DNA from: WUQU01 sp038849025
Lineage (GTDB): Archaea; Thermoproteota; Bathyarchaeia; Bathyarchaeales; Bathycorpusculaceae
NCBI GenBank assembly: GCA_038849025.1
Contig: JAWCNE010000037.1
Coordinates: 1-14,498, forward strand
Direction: 5' to 3'
DNA length: 14,498 nt
The translations under genes were made by a program, and so were the position numbers. Below, piece after piece: positions 13,399 through 14,498 of this stretch (within the stretch, counting starts at the first letter, position 1; each line of letters begins with the position of its first letter). The notes below the pieces were generated by a model, which saw only the letters and a list, made by a program, of their open reading frames with translations, was not told the DNA's origin and did no database searches.

Positions 13399-13803
13399 CT
13401 AGTAAATATAGGCTAAAAGTCTACCTCCAACGCCCCTTTCCTTAGCCTCCTTGTGGGATAGCACTCCCTTTGAAGTTGATATTATTAGAAGCCCCACCTC
13501 TCTTGAGGGTAAAAACTTCTTCTCCCAATTTTCAATCTCGTCAACTTTAACGGCGAAGCGTGGTCTTATGGCACCGCACTTGTTTATTCTGCCTAGAAGT
13601 TGAACTTTGAATTTCCCAGAGCGCCCATCATCTATAAATTCAAACTCGCCGATGTAGCCGTTAAGCTGCATAACCCTCAAAACCCTGCCCAAAAGTTTAG
13701 AGGCTGGGCTAATCACACATTCACGTTTGTTGCGTATCTCGTTGTTTAGGATTGTTGTCAAGCCGTTCGACAGCACATCCATTATGCTTTCCTCATTACT
13801 CAT
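13399..13803 (-). CDS. rps8: 30S ribosomal protein S8
   Basis: Small-subunit protein uS8, which binds the central domain of 16S rRNA. Visible: LSNGLTTILNNEI, ISPASKLLGRVLRVMQLNGYIGEFEFIDDGRSGKFKVQL, INKCGAIRPRF and the C-terminal HKEAKERGVGGRLLAYIY, all archaeal/eukaryotic S15a style. From the ATG at 13803 it has 134 residues and overlaps the S14 stop by eight bases. The ATG at 13782 gives 127 residues and has GAGG eight bases upstream, so it is a serious alternative start. The TTG at 13818 is unlikely. The family usually has only three or four residues before the conserved MD, between the two options. Confidence 0.94.
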   Translation of the reverse strand: MSNEESIMDVLSNGLTTILNNEIRNKRECVISPASKLLGRVLRVMQLNGYIGEFEFIDDGRSGKFKVQLLGRINKCGAIRPRFAVKVDEIENWEKKFLPSREVGLLIISTSKGVLSHKEAKERGVGGRLLAYIY

Positions 13804-13960
13804 ATTTTTGGAACCCAAGTTTTTTGGCTACTTCCCTAAAACAATGCCTACATAAATATAAATTATAACGCCGAATAACAGGACCATATGAGCCGCATCT
13901 GACGCATGGCCTGGCGCCCTTGCCGTACTTTCTTTCCTTTTTAGGCCTCTTTTTACCCAT
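13796..13960 (-). CDS. rps14: 30S ribosomal protein S14 (zinc-binding, archaeal form)
   Basis: Short gene read directly from the sequence: 54 residues beginning MGKKRPKKERKYGKGARP, then a zinc ribbon C19-x2-C22 and C37-x2-C40 (PCVRCGSYGPVIRRYNLY, CRHCFREVAKKLGF), ending YE before TAA at 13796. Length and motif match archaeal uS14 (eukaryotic S29), which lies between L5 and S8 in all spc operons. The ATG at 13960 has GAGGGCG upstream and is 22 bases after the L5 stop. Its stop lies inside the first codons of S8 if S8 starts at 13803, giving an eight-base overlap. Confidence 0.95.
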   Translation of the reverse strand: MGKKRPKKERKYGKGARPCVRCGSYGPVIRRYNLYLCRHCFREVAKKLGFQKYE

Positions 13961-13982
13961 AAAACGCCCTCTGCATAGTAAA

Positions 13983-14498
13983 TTAGACTATTGCAACCCC
14001 CAAAGCATCTTTAACAAAAACCATAGCCTCCTCGGGTGTTAAAACATGGCTTGAACCTATTTTCGCTTTGCTTCTGCGCCGATTTTTAACACGCCATCCG
14101 GGCCTGCTTAGCGATACGCAGACGTCCATACCGAATATTCCTATTTCTGGGTCATATTTAACTCCTGGAATTTCTATATGCTCCTTTATTCCAAATGCGA
14201 AATTTCCGTACTCATCAAAACAGCTCTTTGGAATCTTGTAATCAACAACATGCAAGACCTTTTTTAAGAATTCGATTGCTTTTTGCTTTCTAAGGGTGAC
14301 AATACAAGCCATTGGTTCACCCCTTCTTATTCCAAAATCCCTAATGGTTTTCTTTGCCTTCCGTTTGCACGGTGTCTGCCCTGTTAAATTCTTCAGCACC
14401 TTTGAGGCTTTTTCAAGAGGCTCTCCGGACTTTCCAACACTTATGTTAACAACAACCTTGTCTATTCTTGGTTTAAGCATCGGATTTGTTTCCCATCT
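13983..14498 (-). CDS. rpl5: 50S ribosomal protein L5 (5' end cut by the window)
   Basis: Large-subunit protein uL5, which binds 5S rRNA and contacts the small subunit. Visible: IDKVVVNISVGKSGEPLEKASKVLKNLTGQTPCKRKAKKTIRDFGIRRGE, then DYGNFAFGIKEHIEIPGVKYDPEIGIFGMDVCVSLSRPG, standard archaeal L5. An ATG at 14480 exists, but the frame stays open to the window edge and the residues before it read RWETNP, giving NPM, the common start-proximal motif of archaeal L5. The true start is therefore probably beyond 14498 and the gene is partial here. Confidence 0.95.
   Translation of the reverse strand, partial: RWETNPMLKPRIDKVVVNISVGKSGEPLEKASKVLKNLTGQTPCKRKAKKTIRDFGIRRGEPMACIVTLRKQKAIEFLKKVLHVVDYKIPKSCFDEYGNFAFGIKEHIEIPGVKYDPEIGIFGMDVCVSLSRPGWRVKNRRRSKAKIGSSHVLTPEEAMVFVKDALGVAIV

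Overview
This looks like an archaeal chromosome segment, most likely from the Thermoproteota/Bathyarchaeia side; the phylum is an inference from gene style and order. The ribosomal genes are archaeal or eukaryote-type (L32e, L19e, L34e, and archaeal forms of L5, S14, S8, L6, L18, S5, L30 and L15). SecY is archaeal, an EMC3/DUF106 insertase follows it, and promoters carry AT-rich TATA-like boxes. Several starts are TTG or GTG behind good Shine-Dalgarno (SD) sequences.

Right two thirds (14498 down to 6348, all minus strand): the downstream part of the S10/spc ribosomal protein cluster, read right to left as L5 (cut by the window edge), S14, S8, L6, L32e, L19e, L18, S5, L30, an Hsp20-like protein, L15, SecY, DUF106 insertase, L34e and a cytidylate-kinase-like protein. 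Genes touch or overlap by a few bases except for a 75-bp gap before the Hsp20-like gene, which holds its own TATA-like box. The cluster makes ribosome subunits plus the protein-translocation channel and a membrane insertase. It ends in an oligo-T stretch just after cmk. The adk gene often found near secY, and the L14e and cbf5 genes often found after cmk, are absent here.

Middle (6256 to 4318, minus strand): a compact three-gene membrane operon of a four-helix protein, a processive family 2 glycosyltransferase, and an 83-residue single-helix protein. It is probably a surface or extracellular polysaccharide synthase unit.

Left third (4243 to 960, minus strand): a threonine-synthase-fold protein with a C-terminal winged-helix domain and Arg where the PLP-binding Lys should be; an ECF-type vitamin transporter S component whose promoter carries a perfect 12+2+12 bp palindrome; and a HypE/AIR-synthase-like protein, probably co-transcribed with the S component. 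On the plus strand at the far left is a 5'-truncated radical SAM protein that converges on the HypE-like gene; the two stop codons share one TTAA.

The most unusual points are the PLP-fold/winged-helix fusion next to a palindromic operator, and the basic-tailed Hsp20-like gene inside the ribosomal operon. No tRNA, rRNA, CRISPR array, insertion sequence or origin was seen. No gene-free stretch exceeds about 100 bases.
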